Counted from the first letter of the stretch, positions 1-11,163 are shown. The stretch is DNA of 64,000 nucleotides from DASWJS01 sp036397035 (GCA_036397035.1 DASWJS010000029.1:1-64000), one strand, 5' to 3'. Notes: generated by a model not told the origin, from the sequence alone. Program-made: numbers and translations.

Positions 1-695
1 CGCGAGCGCGCGCGCCGACGGACTGGAACGTTCGTCTGCGCGCCGCGCGGGACGCGCGGCGCGCGACCCTCGCCCCCCGCGCCACGATCCGCTCGACGCC
101 GATGCACCCCGGGCGGCTCGTGGCCGAAGTCGCCGCTCTGCTCCCCGACGACGCGATGGTGTGCGTCGACGCGGGCGAGCTGGCGCTGTGGGCGCTCGAC
201 GCGATTCCCGCGATGCGGGAAGCCTCGATGCACGTCTCCAGCTCGTCGCGGCTCGGCGCTCTCGGCATGGGGCTCCCCTTCGCAATCGGCATGAAAGCGG
301 CGTTCCCGGACCGGCCGGCGGTGGTCCTGGCCGGGGACGGCTCGTTCGGCTTCACCGCGATGGAGCTGGAGACCTCGGCGCGGCACGGCCTCCCGGTCGC
401 CGTCGTCGTCGGCAACGACGCCGGCTGGGGCATCGTGCGCCACCTCCAGCGGGCGCACTACGGCAGGTCGCTTGCCAGCGACCTGCCTCCCACCCCCTAC
501 GAGCTGCTGGCCGAGATGGCCGGGGGGGTCGGCGACGCCGTTCGAACGCCCCAGCAGCTCGTCATCGCGCTCACCAACGCCATCGTCGCCGGCGTGCCGA
601 GCGTCATCAACGTTCACGTCGATCCGGACGTCACGCACGAGGCGATCCCGCTCGTGGCGGCGATGTTCGCGCCGCGCGAGGATCCCGGGGCCTAG
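1..695 (+). CDS. Thiamine-diphosphate-dependent enzyme, C-terminal part (5' truncated)
   Basis: The reading frame is open from base 3, so the N-terminal part lies outside the window. The visible 231 residues are the pyrophosphate-binding half of an acetolactate synthase/decarboxylase-type ThDP enzyme. The ThDP/Mg motif begins at GDGSFGF and ends at the NDAGWG segment about 25 residues later, the usual spacing. The upstream GMGLPFAIG segment is also typical of the family. Substrate cannot be told without the N-terminal and central domains: acetolactate synthase, benzoylformate decarboxylase and oxalyl-CoA decarboxylase share this half. An internal ATG at 102 is probably not the start because the coding frame continues upstream. 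The gene overlaps the convergent downstream gene by 4 bp. Confidence 0.85.
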   Translation, partial: RARAPTDWNVRLRAARDARRATLAPRATIRSTPMHPGRLVAEVAALLPDDAMVCVDAGELALWALDAIPAMREASMHVSSSSRLGALGMGLPFAIGMKAAFPDRPAVVLAGDGSFGFTAMELETSARHGLPVAVVVGNDAGWGIVRHLQRAHYGRSLASDLPPTPYELLAEMAGGVGDAVRTPQQLVIALTNAIVAGVPSVINVHVDPDVTHEAIPLVAAMFAPREDPGA

Positions 696-967
696 CGCCC
701 GAACCCTGCGTGCCGGGCGCGCTCGCGCACGAGCAGGACGTGGTGGATCTGGTAGTAGGGAAGCACGACCGAGCGCACGGACGACTCGTCGTCCATGTCC
801 CGGACGTCGATCTGGACCCAGGCGTCGCCGGTCTCGACGACGCGGTCGAGGATGTAGGCGCGGCCGCCGTTCAGGTTCAATTCGGCCCGCACGCCGTCGG
901 CGATCCCCGCACGCTCGGCAAACGCCGTCTTTCGCTGCTCGAAGGTTTCGAAGAAGGTCTTGTCCAT
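692..967 (-). CDS. Conserved hypothetical protein, 91 aa
   Basis: A short protein starting MDKTFFETFEQRKTAFAERA. It is mostly beta-strand-like with a DAWVQIDVRDMD segment and ends in a basic stretch. No signal peptide, membrane segment or cysteine cluster is visible and I do not recognise the family. I chose the ATG at 967 because the longer frame upstream (to 1123) reads as low-quality sequence, while the residues after this ATG look like a normal soluble protein. A purine-rich stretch precedes the start. It converges on the ThDP enzyme gene with a 4-bp overlap at the stops. Confidence 0.6.
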   Translation of the reverse strand: MDKTFFETFEQRKTAFAERAGIADGVRAELNLNGGRAYILDRVVETGDAWVQIDVRDMDDESSVRSVVLPYYQIHHVLLVRERARHAGFGR

Positions 968-1094
968 GGCGCCGAAGCGTGCCACCCCGCTCCCCCCGCC
1001 GCAAGCCTGAGCCCGCGTGGCAGTGACTGCTCCGGGCACTTCCCCTGGCCCCCGCAGAGATTCCCCCTCCTCGCCGGCCAGGTTCACGTTTTCC

Positions 1095-1123
1095 TTGCCG
1101 CTGGCCGACGTGGCGAGTATCAT
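1095..1123 (+). promoter_or_regulatory. Sigma-70-type promoter before the NYN remnant
   Basis: TTGCCG at 1095-1100 and TATCAT at 1118-1123 are separated by exactly 17 bp, one of the best housekeeping-type promoters in the window. Transcription would begin near 1130 and meet the hairpin at 1158-1180 after about 50 nt. Confidence 0.6.
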
Positions 1124-1157
1124 CTTCTCGCTGGCGCTTAGGCGCTGGCTTTACCTG

Positions 1158-1180
1158 GGGCCCCTCTGCGGGGCCCTTTT
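1158..1180 (+). terminator. Intrinsic terminator or attenuator
   Basis: A perfect 7-bp GC stem (GGGCCCC/GGGGCCC) closes a TCTGC loop and is followed by TTTT and a T-rich stretch. It sits between the promoter at 1095 and the start codon at 1208, with no gene ending before it. It therefore looks like an attenuator in a leader or the end of a very short RNA. Confidence 0.65.
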
Positions 1181-1207
1181 ACTTGGCCCTTTGATTGAGG
1201 GAGGACC

Positions 1208-1459
1208 ATGGACCGATTCGGGATCTTCGTGGATGCCGGGTACCTCTTCGCGGCCTCCGGGGAACTCTGTTTCAAGGTAACCGACCGAAACAAGCTTGCG
1301 GTCGACGTTCGTTCGGTCGCATCGGCGCTCGTCGCCATTGGCGTCCACAGCGGGCTCACGTATTCACCTCGTCGAACGAGGCGGGTCTCTGTGCGGGAGC
1401 GGCGCCCGGCCTGGGAAACGGACGAACCTGACGAACCCGCGCGTGTAACCGAACTGTAA
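1208..1459 (+). pseudogene. Truncated NYN-domain (PIN-like RNase) gene
   Basis: A good ribosome binding site (gagggagga) precedes the ATG. The first 50 or so residues, MDRFGIFVDAGYLFAA then SGELCFKVTDRNKL, match the N-terminus of NYN-domain proteins, where FVDAGYLFAA carries the first catalytic aspartate of a PIN-like nuclease. After about base 1365 the frame becomes an Arg/Pro/Glu-rich tail with no family resemblance and stops at 1459. The normal NYN domain is about 150 residues, so the later acidic residues and the fold are missing. I read this as a decayed gene; a genuine 83-residue truncated protein is the alternative. Confidence 0.6.
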
Positions 1460-1542
1460 CCGGCTGCCCGTGGTGGCCGTCACATGCGCCACCTACAATC
1501 GGGCATCCGAGCGAACACCTCGGACGGGAGAGAGGGCCCGAC

Positions 1543-1863
1543 ATGATCGACCAGATCGATGGAATCGGTGTACCCGGAACGCCCGCAATGAGGATTCCCG
1601 AAGACCAGGAGCGACTCTTCGCGGCGGCAGTCCGCGAGTCCGTCCGGCGTCAGACGGAATCGATGCTCAAGCACCGCGGTGTGCGCATGTCGGCGGATGC
1701 CGTGCGTTGCCCCCGGTGCGGCGAGCGCTTGATCATGCTTGACGAACCCTCGACGTTCGTGCTCGGATCGGACAACGAGCGCCTGTGCACGGCCTGCGGC
1801 GCCGAGCGCGACTTCTTCACGATGGTCCGTCCTCAGACCGACATCGGCGGCGAGGGCGGCTAG
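1543..1863 (+). CDS. Small zinc-ribbon protein, 106 aa
   Basis: The C-terminal half holds two CxxC knuckles, CPRCGE (about residue 56) and CTACGAE (about residue 82), separated by a stretch containing LIMLDEPSTFVLGSDN, which is a plausible zinc-ribbon hairpin. The N-terminal half is charged and helical (EDQERLFAAAVRESVRRQ). There is no signal peptide. A TACAAT hexamer at 1494-1499 may be the -10 box, but no convincing -35 is present. The gene stands alone, ending at a shared hairpin terminator. Function is unknown; nucleic-acid or protein binding through the ribbon is possible. Confidence 0.75.
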   Translation: MIDQIDGIGVPGTPAMRIPEDQERLFAAAVRESVRRQTESMLKHRGVRMSADAVRCPRCGERLIMLDEPSTFVLGSDNERLCTACGAERDFFTMVRPQTDIGGEGG

Positions 1864-1881
1864 CCTTCCACTCACACACAG

Positions 1882-1910
1882 AAACGGGTCCGGCTCCGCC
1901 GGGCCCGTTT
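1882..1910. terminator. Bidirectional hairpin between convergent genes
   Basis: The arms AAACGGG and CCCGTTT enclose a second CGGC/GCCG stem with a TCC loop. It lies between the stop of the zinc-ribbon gene (1863) and the stop of the lipoprotein gene (1928) and can serve both directions. Confidence 0.6.
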
Positions 1911-1927
1911 CAAGGTTTCCGGGGCCG

Positions 1928-2785
1928 TCAGCTCGGGGTAAGCGAGCCGAGCTGGTACTCGAAGTAGAACGAGCCCTGCGGCGAGCGCACGTCCTGCTCG
2001 AACCGCACGACGAGCCTCTCCTTCGGGACGAACCATTGCAGGAGCGTCGAGGAGGACCCTTCCTGCTCGCCGGGCGCGTAGGTCTCGACAACGAAGGCAT
2101 CGGCCTGGACCCCTCCGATGTCGATCTTCTCGGTGCGAAGGACTCGGCTGAACTGCCGGGTCTTTCCTTCGCTCCCCTTGCAGCCGACCTCCTGGTCCCA
2201 CTTCGCCTCGACCTCCAGCGGCATCTTCAGCCATTGGATCGGCGGCTTGAAGGCATCGCAGCTCGGGATGCCGAGCGACCCGCTCGTCTTCTGGCTCAGC
2301 AGCAGCAGCTCCAGATCGGTGAACAGGTAGGTGAACTCGACCGAGCCGTCCTCGCCGAAGTCCCAAACCTGCAATTGCCGGCGACCTCCGGTGGCCGCCG
2401 TCGACTTCTCGATCACGTAGTCGAACTCGAACTCATCCGTTCCGGTCCCGAACTCGACCAGGCCGGCGGCCGCGTACGTGCCCTCCACCGGGGGCACGGC
2501 GAGCGTCGTGGCGAGTGGGTTGCCCGGCGGACCCGCCTCACGGACCGGGCGCGGCGCGACGGCGCCGGCTTCGGGCGCGGTCGGCTGCGCCTCGGGGTCG
2601 ATGATGCGGACGGCTCCGACCTTGGGGAGCTTCCTGGCTTCCTTCTCGCTCAGCATGAGCGCGGCGGGCTTGGGGCTCTCTCCCTCCGCGAGGTAGGAGA
2701 TCGCCGTGCCGCCACACGCCGTGAGCAGAACGGCGCTCGCGACGAACAGCGCCCAGCCCCGCACCGACGTGGTGGTCCCGGTCAC
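1928..2785 (-). CDS. Secreted lipoprotein, last gene of the ABC exporter operon
   Basis: 285 residues. The start is GTG at 2785, preceded by a GGAGGA-type site and overlapping the upstream stop as GTGA. The N-terminus is a lipoprotein signal with the lipobox LLTAC near residue 23. The mature part begins with an Ala/Pro/Glu-rich linker to about residue 90 and continues as a beta-rich domain of unknown family with sequences such as FEFDYVIEKS and LLQWFVPKERLVVRFEQD. It is the last gene of a four-gene minus-strand operon with two ABC exporter subunits and a receiver-like protein, so it may act outside the membrane with that transporter. No enzyme motif is seen. Confidence 0.75.
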   Translation of the reverse strand: MTGTTTSVRGWALFVASAVLLTACGGTAISYLAEGESPKPAALMLSEKEARKLPKVGAVRIIDPEAQPTAPEAGAVAPRPVREAGPPGNPLATTLAVPPVEGTYAAAGLVEFGTGTDEFEFDYVIEKSTAATGGRRQLQVWDFGEDGSVEFTYLFTDLELLLLSQKTSGSLGIPSCDAFKPPIQWLKMPLEVEAKWDQEVGCKGSEGKTRQFSRVLRTEKIDIGGVQADAFVVETYAPGEQEGSSSTLLQWFVPKERLVVRFEQDVRSPQGSFYFEYQLGSLTPS

Positions 2786-3135
2786 GCGTTCCTCCCGCTC
2801 CTCGATCGAGCGATCAGCGCTCGGGTGATCGCCCCGGGCAGCGCGTCCTCCAGCGATTCCCATGGGATGACGTGGTGCCCCGCTTCCTGGTCGTCGCCTC
2901 CCACAACGAGGATCGCGACCTCGGGTCGCGTCTCCCGAAGGCGAGCCGAGAACGCCGCCGCATCCGGACGCGACCCGTCCACGATAACGACATCCATCGT
3001 GGTCTGCTCGCCCAGGATCTCCTCCGCGCCGGTGGCGAGCAGGATGACCTGGGCGTCGGGCCCGGCCGCGCGCCGAAGGCGCGCGGCCAGATCGGTCGTG
3101 GCGGCGAGGATCGCGACCCAGATTGCCCGGCACAT
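2782..3135 (-). CDS. Receiver-like (CheY-fold) protein, 117 aa
   Basis: The protein reads like a single response-regulator receiver domain. An early hydrophobic strand (VAILAATTDLAARLRRA) is followed by MDVVIVDGSRPDA, where the aspartate of VIVDGS occupies the phosphoacceptor strand, and by VAILVVGGDD. The canonical acidic pair of the first strand is not obvious, so phosphorylation is uncertain. There is no DNA-binding domain. The start ATG at 3135 lies 2 nt after the ABC subunit stop and its own stop overlaps the lipoprotein start, so translation is coupled. It may sense or adjust the exporter; this is inferred only from position. Confidence 0.6.
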   Translation of the reverse strand: MCRAIWVAILAATTDLAARLRRAAGPDAQVILLATGAEEILGEQTTMDVVIVDGSRPDAAAFSARLRETRPEVAILVVGGDDQEAGHHVIPWESLEDALPGAITRALIARSRSGRNA

Positions 3136-3137
3136 GC

Positions 3138-4969
3138 TCAGTCGTACCTCGAGGCCTGCATCTGGAACAGCTCGGCGTAGCGCTCGCCGCGCGCGATCAG
3201 CTCCTCGTGCGAGCCAAGCTCCTCGATCGCGCCCTCGTGCAGCACGACGATCAGGCTCGCCATGCGCACGGTCGAGAACCGGTGCGACACCAGCACCGTG
3301 ATCGGGGCGTCCTCCGAGCCGGCGCGGCCGGCGAGGTCGCCGAAGCGCTCGAAGACCTCGTGCTCGGCTCGTGCGTCCAGGCTCGCCGTCGGCTCGTCCA
3401 GCACGATCAGCGCCGGAGTCGTGCGCATCGACCCGCGCGCGATCGCGAGCCGCTGCCACTCCCCTTCGCTCAAGTCGGTGCCTCCTTCGAACTGCCGGCC
3501 GAGCTGCGACTCGAGCTGCTGCGGCAGCTTGTCGATGACGCGGCTCGCGCCGGCGAACCCGACCGCGGTCTGCACGCGGCTCGCGTCGTCGATCGCCGGC
3601 AGGTCGCCGACGCCGACCGCCTCGCGTGCGATGAACTCGAAGCGCACGAAGTCCTGGAACGCCGAGGCCATCCCGGCCCGCCACTGCTCGAGATCCATCT
3701 CGCGCAGGTCCACGCCGTCGATCGTGATGCGCCCCTCGGACGGGTCGTAGAAGCGCGAGAGCAGCTTCACGATGCTCGACTTCCCGGCGCCGTTCTCGCC
3801 GACGAGCGCGATGGTCGATCGAGCCGGGAGGAACAGGTTGATGTCCCGCAGCACGATCTTGTCGGTCCCGGGATAGCGGAACGTGACGCCTTCGAACGTG
3901 ATGCCGTGGCGAATGCGCGCGGGCGCCGGGAGCGCTTCGCCGTCCGCGCGCACGACGACCTCGGGTTGGTAGCGCAGCAGCCACAGGTACTTGTCGCCCA
4001 TGAACGCCATCTCGGCAAGGCCCGCCATCAGCTCGGCGGCCATCTCGACTTGCCCGAGCGCCAGGCGCGCGACCTGCACGCCGAGCGCGACGTCGCCGGG
4101 CGTCGCCCGTCCGCGCAGCGCGAGCCAGCCGATGAACGCGATCGCCGCGGTGAGCGCGACGCCGTAGACCACGCCGCCGACGGTCGAGCGAGACGCTTGT
4201 TTCATGCGCGCGCGGAACATGCGGCGCACGTAGGCGTCGCTCGCCGCACGGTGCTCGGCGAGCACGTGGTCACGCAAGCCGAACAGGCGGATCTCCTTTG
4301 CGCCGGTCGGATGGACGCTCAGCTTCAGGAAGTGATCGGCGCGGCGCTGGTCGGGCGCGGCCTCGTCGAACAGCGACCAGTGCTTGAGGAACGACCGGTA
4401 CTGGATGTAGGCGCTCGGGACCATGACGAACGGGAGCAAGGACAGCAGCGGATGGATCGTCCACAGAAGCGCGAGCGCCGAGAGCATGCCGAAGACGACG
4501 AAGGCGACCGCGCCCATCTGTTGGAGCAACTGCGCGGGGATCCACTGCCGCTCGCGCACCTGCTTCATGCGGTCGGCGAACTCGCTGCGCTCCAGGTGAT
4601 CGAGACCGGGCGCGCCGGCCGCGACCGTCATCAAGCGCTGGTCCACCTCGTGGCCGATCCGGTCGGCCATGTCCACCTGCAAGAGCTGGAGCCAGTCGTT
4701 GAACAGCGTCTGCGCGCCGAGCACCGCCAGGAAGAGCACGCCGAACAGGATCGCGGTCGCGCGGTGGCCGTCCGCGATGCCGTCGACGACGCCGCGGCTC
4801 ACCCACGCGCCCGCCGCCCCGGCCACGCCGAGCGCCACCATCAGCGAGAGCATCATCGTGGCTTTCGTCCGCGTGGCGCTCCAGGCCATCTCGAAGATGA
4901 CGCCGTAGACACGGCCGATCTTCGGCAGCACGGTCTTCAACGTGCGGGGCTGGCGCTTCTGCTCGTCGC

Positions 4970-4973
<4 letters not shown>
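3138..4973 (-). CDS. ABC exporter half-transporter, subunit B
   Basis: 611 residues: a six-helix transmembrane domain (about 30-330) fused to an ATPase domain. Walker A GENGAGKSS is near residue 395, Walker B VLDEPTASLD near 524 and the H-loop histidine in SHRF near 562. The signature sequence is LSEGEWQR instead of LSGGQ, whereas the partner has LSGGQWQR. Such asymmetry is common in heterodimeric exporters, where one ATP site is weakened. The start ATG at 4973 overlaps the partner's stop (ATGA). Together the two subunits should form one exporter; the substrate is unknown, with peptides or lipophilic molecules typical for the family. Confidence 0.88.
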
Positions 4974-6841
<1,868 letters not shown>

Positions 6842-7015
6842 GCCCGTCGCTCTCGTCGTTGGGATCGTGGCACGTGAGCAGGACCCGGATGCGGCACAGG
6901 AGGCGGGCCGTCACGGCGAACGTAGCTTCTCTCAGGCCCATCGCAACGGTCAAATCGCTTCGCGCGCGGTCCGGCCCGGACGCCCCGGGATCGAGTGGCC
7001 TAGAATCGCCTGCCT

Positions 7016-8569
7016 ATGGAGGCGGGCGTGCGCGAGTACGGGCTCTACGTCGACGGCGAATGGGTCGAGGCCTCGACCAAGGAGTTGATCGAGTCGATCG
7101 ACCCCTCCAACGGGGAGGTCGTCGCACGGGCGCATCGTGCGGGCACGCGCGACGCGCGCCGCGCGATCGAGGCGGCGCGCGGCGCGTTCGAGCGGTCGGG
7201 CTGGCCCGAGCGCTCGCCCGAGGAACGCCGCGAGCTGCTGATCGCGGTGCTCGACTCGCTGTCCGAGCGACTGACCGAGCTGGCGGAGCTGGAGGCGCGC
7301 GACACCGGCCTCACGATCCGCGCCGCGACCGCGATGGTCGGCGCCGGCATTCAGCAGGCGCGAGAGCTGGTCGACATCGCCGCCAAGATCGAGGTGGAGG
7401 AGCCGCTGCCGCCCAGCGGCGTCTCCCAGACCGCGGACAGCCGCCTCGTCCGCTCGCCCTACGGCGTGGTCTCGGCGATCACGCCGTTCAACGCGCCCTT
7501 CGTCCTGTCGGCGTGGAAGGTCTTCCCCGCGCTCGCGATGGGCAACACCGTCGTCCACAAGCCTTCGCCGCTGACGCCGGCGACCGCGTGCGAGGTCGCC
7601 GCCGCCTTCGACGCGGCGGGGTGCCCGCCGGGGGTGTTCAACGTGCTGCCGGGCGGCGGCGCCGACGTCGGCGAGGAGATGGTGTCGAACCCGTTCGTGG
7701 ACCGCGTGGCGTTCACCGGCTCGACCGAGGTGGGGCGGCGAATCGCGGCGCTCGCCGCGCGCACGGTGAAGCCCGTTTCGCTGGAGCTGGGGGGCAAGAG
7801 CGCGAACCTGATCCTGGACGACGCGGACCTGGACGTCGCGATCCCCGGCGCGTTGTGGGCCGTGTACCTGCACCAGGGGCAGACGTGCCAGGCGGGCACG
7901 CGCCTGTTCGTCCCCGAGCGGATGCTCGAGGAGGTCGTCGACCGGCTCGTCCAGACGGCCGCGCAACTGCGGGTCGGACCGACGCTGTCGTGGGACACCG
8001 ACCTCGGTCCGATCGCCTCGCGCCCGCAGCTCGAACGCGTCGAGCGGTACGTGGGCATCGGACGCAAGGAGGGAGCGGTCCTGGCGTGCGGGGGACACCG
8101 GCTGGCCGACGAGGGGTTGCAGAACGGCTACTACTACGCCCCGACCATCTTCACCGGGGTCGGGCCGCGGTCGCGCCTCGCGCAGGAAGAGGTCTTCGGC
8201 CCGGTGCTCGGCGTGGTCTCCTACCGCGAGGAGGACGAGGCGGTGGCGATGGCCAACGACACGATCTTCGGCCTCGCCGCGGCGGTGTGGGGAACGAACC
8301 TCGCGCGCGCGAGCGCGATCGCGCGGCGCCTGTCGGCCGGCACGGTGTGGGTCAACGACTACCACATGCTCTACGCGGCGGCGCCCTACGGCGGCTGGCG
8401 GCAGTCGGGGCTCGGTCAGGAGCTGGGACCGGCCGGCTGCCTCGCCTACGCGCGCGCCAAGCACCTCTGGGTCGAGCGGCCGGGCACGCTGCGCGCGCGC
8501 GCCTGGACCCCGATCATCGGTCTGGATCGCGTCTTCGGCGTCGACTACGGCGAGGATCCGCCGAACTGA
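7016..8569 (+). CDS. NAD(P)-dependent aldehyde dehydrogenase
   Basis: 517 residues with the full ALDH superfamily architecture. The catalytic glutamate lies in LELGGKS (about residue 257) and the nucleophilic cysteine in GQTCQAGTR (about 291); the cofactor motif FTGSTEVGRR and the C-terminal EEVFGPVLGV are also present. It oxidises an aldehyde to an acid, but the substrate cannot be named. A TAGAAT box lies 9 nt before the ATG and no ribosome binding site is present, so a leaderless transcript is likely. The C-terminus has about 30 extra residues after the usual end. It stands alone, divergent from the ABC exporter operon. Confidence 0.92.
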   Translation: MEAGVREYGLYVDGEWVEASTKELIESIDPSNGEVVARAHRAGTRDARRAIEAARGAFERSGWPERSPEERRELLIAVLDSLSERLTELAELEARDTGLTIRAATAMVGAGIQQARELVDIAAKIEVEEPLPPSGVSQTADSRLVRSPYGVVSAITPFNAPFVLSAWKVFPALAMGNTVVHKPSPLTPATACEVAAAFDAAGCPPGVFNVLPGGGADVGEEMVSNPFVDRVAFTGSTEVGRRIAALAARTVKPVSLELGGKSANLILDDADLDVAIPGALWAVYLHQGQTCQAGTRLFVPERMLEEVVDRLVQTAAQLRVGPTLSWDTDLGPIASRPQLERVERYVGIGRKEGAVLACGGHRLADEGLQNGYYYAPTIFTGVGPRSRLAQEEVFGPVLGVVSYREEDEAVAMANDTIFGLAAAVWGTNLARASAIARRLSAGTVWVNDYHMLYAAAPYGGWRQSGLGQELGPAGCLAYARAKHLWVERPGTLRARAWTPIIGLDRVFGVDYGEDPPN

Positions 8570-8576
8570 GGAACCG

Positions 8577-8822
8577 CTACCCGGCGCCTTCGAGCACGGC
8601 GCGAACGGAGTCGATCGCAGCCTTCACGGCGGGGTCCCCACTGTAGGGGACGGCCGCGTTCGCCAGGGACTCCGCGGCCCGCGCGAGCGCCTTGCGCTCC
8701 CCGAGCAACGCGAGCATGTCGGCGCGCGCACGGGGGGCCGGGACGGGTCCGAGGCGTCGCTCGTAATAACGGCGGATCACGGCGGCATCGCCGGGACGCG
8801 CGCGGGTGGCTGCCTTGCTCAT
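8577..8822 (-). CDS. Small hypothetical protein, 81 aa
   Basis: A basic, alanine-rich helical protein, MSKAATRARPGDAAVIRRYY then ERRLGPVP. A good AAGGAG site precedes the ATG. There is no signal peptide, membrane span or known motif. It converges on the aldehyde dehydrogenase gene (8 bp between stops) and is divergent from the amidase gene. I do not recognise the family. Confidence 0.6.
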   Translation of the reverse strand: MSKAATRARPGDAAVIRRYYERRLGPVPAPRARADMLALLGERKALARAAESLANAAVPYSGDPAVKAAIDSVRAVLEGAG

Positions 8823-8926
8823 CGGTTCGCTCCTTGAGTCGGTCGGGCGAAACTGTACCGGAGCAACCGCGCGCCGCCGAACCCGCGATTCGCAGCCCCC
8901 GCGGCTCCCCGGTAGCGTCGGCGGCG

Positions 8927-9769
8927 ATGCCGCGGTTGTGCTTGATGCAGGTTCACGCGCACCCCGACGACGAGGCGTCGAAGGGGGCGGCGACCGCCGC
9001 CCGCTACGCGGCCGAGGGCGTGCGGACCGTGCTCGTCACCTGCACCGGGGGCGAGGCGGGCGAGATCCTGAATCCCGCGGCCGACACGCCCGAAGCGCGA
9101 GCCGATCTCCCGGCCGTCCGCCGCGCCGAGCTGGACGAAAGCGCGGCGATCCTGGGGTACGCGGCCGTGCGCCTGCTCGGCTACCGCGACTCCGGCATGC
9201 CCGGCACCGAGGCCAACGCCCACCCGGCCGCGTTCGCGAACGCGCCCCTGGAGGAGGCGGTCGGCAGGCTCGTCGAAGTCGTCCGCGCCGAGCGGCCGCA
9301 CGTGATCCTCTGCTACAGCGACGACCAGTCGCGCTACCCGCACCCCGATCACCTGCGCGCGCACGACGTCGCGGTGGCGGCCTTCGACGCGGCCGCCGAC
9401 GCCGCTCGCTTCCCCGGCGAACCCTGGCAGCCGCTGAAGCTGTACTACATGGGGCGTGCGTTGCGCGTGATGCAGGCCTACCACGAGGCGATCCTGGCTG
9501 GGGGCGAGCCGAGCCCGCTGGAGCCGTTCCTCGGCGGCGTGGGCGACGACGATCGCTTCACCACCGCCGTCGACGTGGCCGAGCACATGGCTGCGCGGGA
9601 CCGGGCGCTGCTCGCGCACCGCACCCAGGTCGCCCCGGACTCGGCCTGGTTCGCGCTTCCCCTGGAGGAGCGCATCCGCATCGCGCCCACCGAGCAATTC
9701 ATCCGCGCCCGCAGCCTCGTGGAGGTCCCGGGCGGGATCGAACGGGACCTGTTCACGGGCATCCGCTGA
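8927..9769 (+). CDS. mca: PIG-L/LmbE-family deacetylase, mycothiol S-conjugate amidase-like
   Basis: 280 residues. The zinc motif HAHPDDEASKGA (residues 10-21) and the third ligand in YPHPDHLRA (about 142) are the hallmarks of the PIG-L family. VTCTGGEAGEILNPA after the first motif and LGYRDSGMPGT further on match the Mca branch more than MshB. Mca cleaves mycothiol S-conjugates of toxins into a mercapturate and GlcN-inositol. I chose ATG 8927 because TAGCGT lies 8 nt upstream (leaderless pattern) and the HPDD motif is then close to the N-terminus as usual; an upstream ATG at 8834 would add 31 unmatched residues. MshB cannot be excluded. Confidence 0.78.
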   Translation: MPRLCLMQVHAHPDDEASKGAATAARYAAEGVRTVLVTCTGGEAGEILNPAADTPEARADLPAVRRAELDESAAILGYAAVRLLGYRDSGMPGTEANAHPAAFANAPLEEAVGRLVEVVRAERPHVILCYSDDQSRYPHPDHLRAHDVAVAAFDAAADAARFPGEPWQPLKLYYMGRALRVMQAYHEAILAGGEPSPLEPFLGGVGDDDRFTTAVDVAEHMAARDRALLAHRTQVAPDSAWFALPLEERIRIAPTEQFIRARSLVEVPGGIERDLFTGIR

Positions 9770-9873
9770 CCGCGGCGCGCCCGATTCCTCCCAGGATTCA
9801 ACGTCTCGACGCCTTTCGCCGATAGTCACTTCGGAGGGGTCAGAGGGGGCCCGGCACTCTGGGAGGCGTGGTC

Positions 9874-11163
9874 ATGTCCGGTCCGGTCCGACTCGGGCGA
9901 GCATCGGCGCTCGCCCTCGCGCTCGTGGCCTTCACCGCGCTGCCCGCCGGCGCCGCCGAGGTGCACGCGGAGATCGACGCCGGCGCCGACGACGTCACCA
10001 TCGAGCGCGGCTCGACCGGAACGCTCGCGATCGCCGTCACCGCGTCGGGCGACCTCAGTTGCTTCTCCACGCCCGCGCGGCCGAGCACCGCGAGGTTCAA
10101 GCTCAATTACGTCGTGACCGACGCCGGGACCGTCGCGAGCGGCGGCGTCGCGTCGCAGCTCCTGTCCTTCTGGGCCACCGGCGACTGCACGGTGACCTGG
10201 AGCGGTGCGCCCGATCCGCAGACCGTCTCGATATCGATCGCGGTCGACCCCGCCGCCCCCTCCGGGACCTACGCCCTCGCGCTGACGCCGACGCTCAGCT
10301 CCCCCGCTTCGCCGGGGCTCACCGACGCCGAGCCGACCGTCGTGACGATCGCGGTGCCCGGCGGCGATGCGGCACCGCCGAGCGTCTCCTGCGGACCGCC
10401 CGTCGGGAACGCCGGCGCGAACGGGTGGTTTACGAGCGCAGTCCGCCACGAGTGCAGCGCTTCGGACGACGTCGGTCTCGCGGACCCGTCGGACGCCTCG
10501 TTCACGCTCGCCACGGCCGGCGAGGGCGCCGTCATGACCGGCGCGCGCGCGGTGTCCGACCTGGCCGGGAACACCGTGGATGCGGGTCCGTTCGGACCCT
10601 ACGCGGTGGACGCGTCCAACCCGACCGTGACCTTCGGCCGGCAGGTGGAGGGCGGTTCGGTCACGGTCGGGTCGGACGTCACCATCGAGTACGCCTGCTG
10701 GGACGCGGTGTCGGGCATCGCCACGTGCGCCGGGTCGCAGCCGAGCGGCTCGGCTCTGGATACCTCGACCGCGGGCGAGCGCGCCGTGACGGTCACGGCG
10801 ACCGACGTCGCCGGCCGATCGACGACGGAGACGTTGAGGGTCGCCGTCGTCTACCAAACCGATGGGCCCACCGTCGCATCGGGTCCGGCCCACCCGAAGG
10901 CGGGAAGCACCGTTCAGCTGTCATGGAGCCTCGGCGGCGTGGGCGACACCGCTACGATGACGGCGGCGACGACGGCATCGTGCGACGGGGGCCCGTCCTC
11001 TCCATTGGAGTCGCCCGGCAAGTCGGGACTGACCTACGACCAGCAGAGCGACACGTACAAGCTCCTGTGGCAGACCTCCAAGGGCATGGCCGGATCGTGC
11101 GTGCGCGTGGCGCTCTCCCTCGACGACGGGACGACGCAGACGCTGGACGTCTGGTTCGCGTGA
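9874..11163 (+). CDS. Secreted multi-domain protein with C-terminal PxKF-like domain
   Basis: 429 residues with a classical signal peptide ending near AGAAE. Several Ig/HYR-like beta domains follow, with paired cysteines such as VSCGPPVGNAG and YACWDAVSGIATCAG. The last 90 residues contain PKAGSTVQLSWSL, then a GKSGLTYDQQSDTYKLLWQT segment and a final beta strand, a pattern I associate with PxKF domains of secreted actinobacterial proteins. ATG 9874 has GGGAGG seven bases before it; a GTG at 9868 would overlap that site. It is probably exported and may act in adhesion or at the cell surface. The gene stands alone. Confidence 0.7.
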   Translation: MSGPVRLGRASALALALVAFTALPAGAAEVHAEIDAGADDVTIERGSTGTLAIAVTASGDLSCFSTPARPSTARFKLNYVVTDAGTVASGGVASQLLSFWATGDCTVTWSGAPDPQTVSISIAVDPAAPSGTYALALTPTLSSPASPGLTDAEPTVVTIAVPGGDAAPPSVSCGPPVGNAGANGWFTSAVRHECSASDDVGLADPSDASFTLATAGEGAVMTGARAVSDLAGNTVDAGPFGPYAVDASNPTVTFGRQVEGGSVTVGSDVTIEYACWDAVSGIATCAGSQPSGSALDTSTAGERAVTVTATDVAGRSTTETLRVAVVYQTDGPTVASGPAHPKAGSTVQLSWSLGGVGDTATMTAATTASCDGGPSSPLESPGKSGLTYDQQSDTYKLLWQTSKGMAGSCVRVALSLDDGTTQTLDVWFA

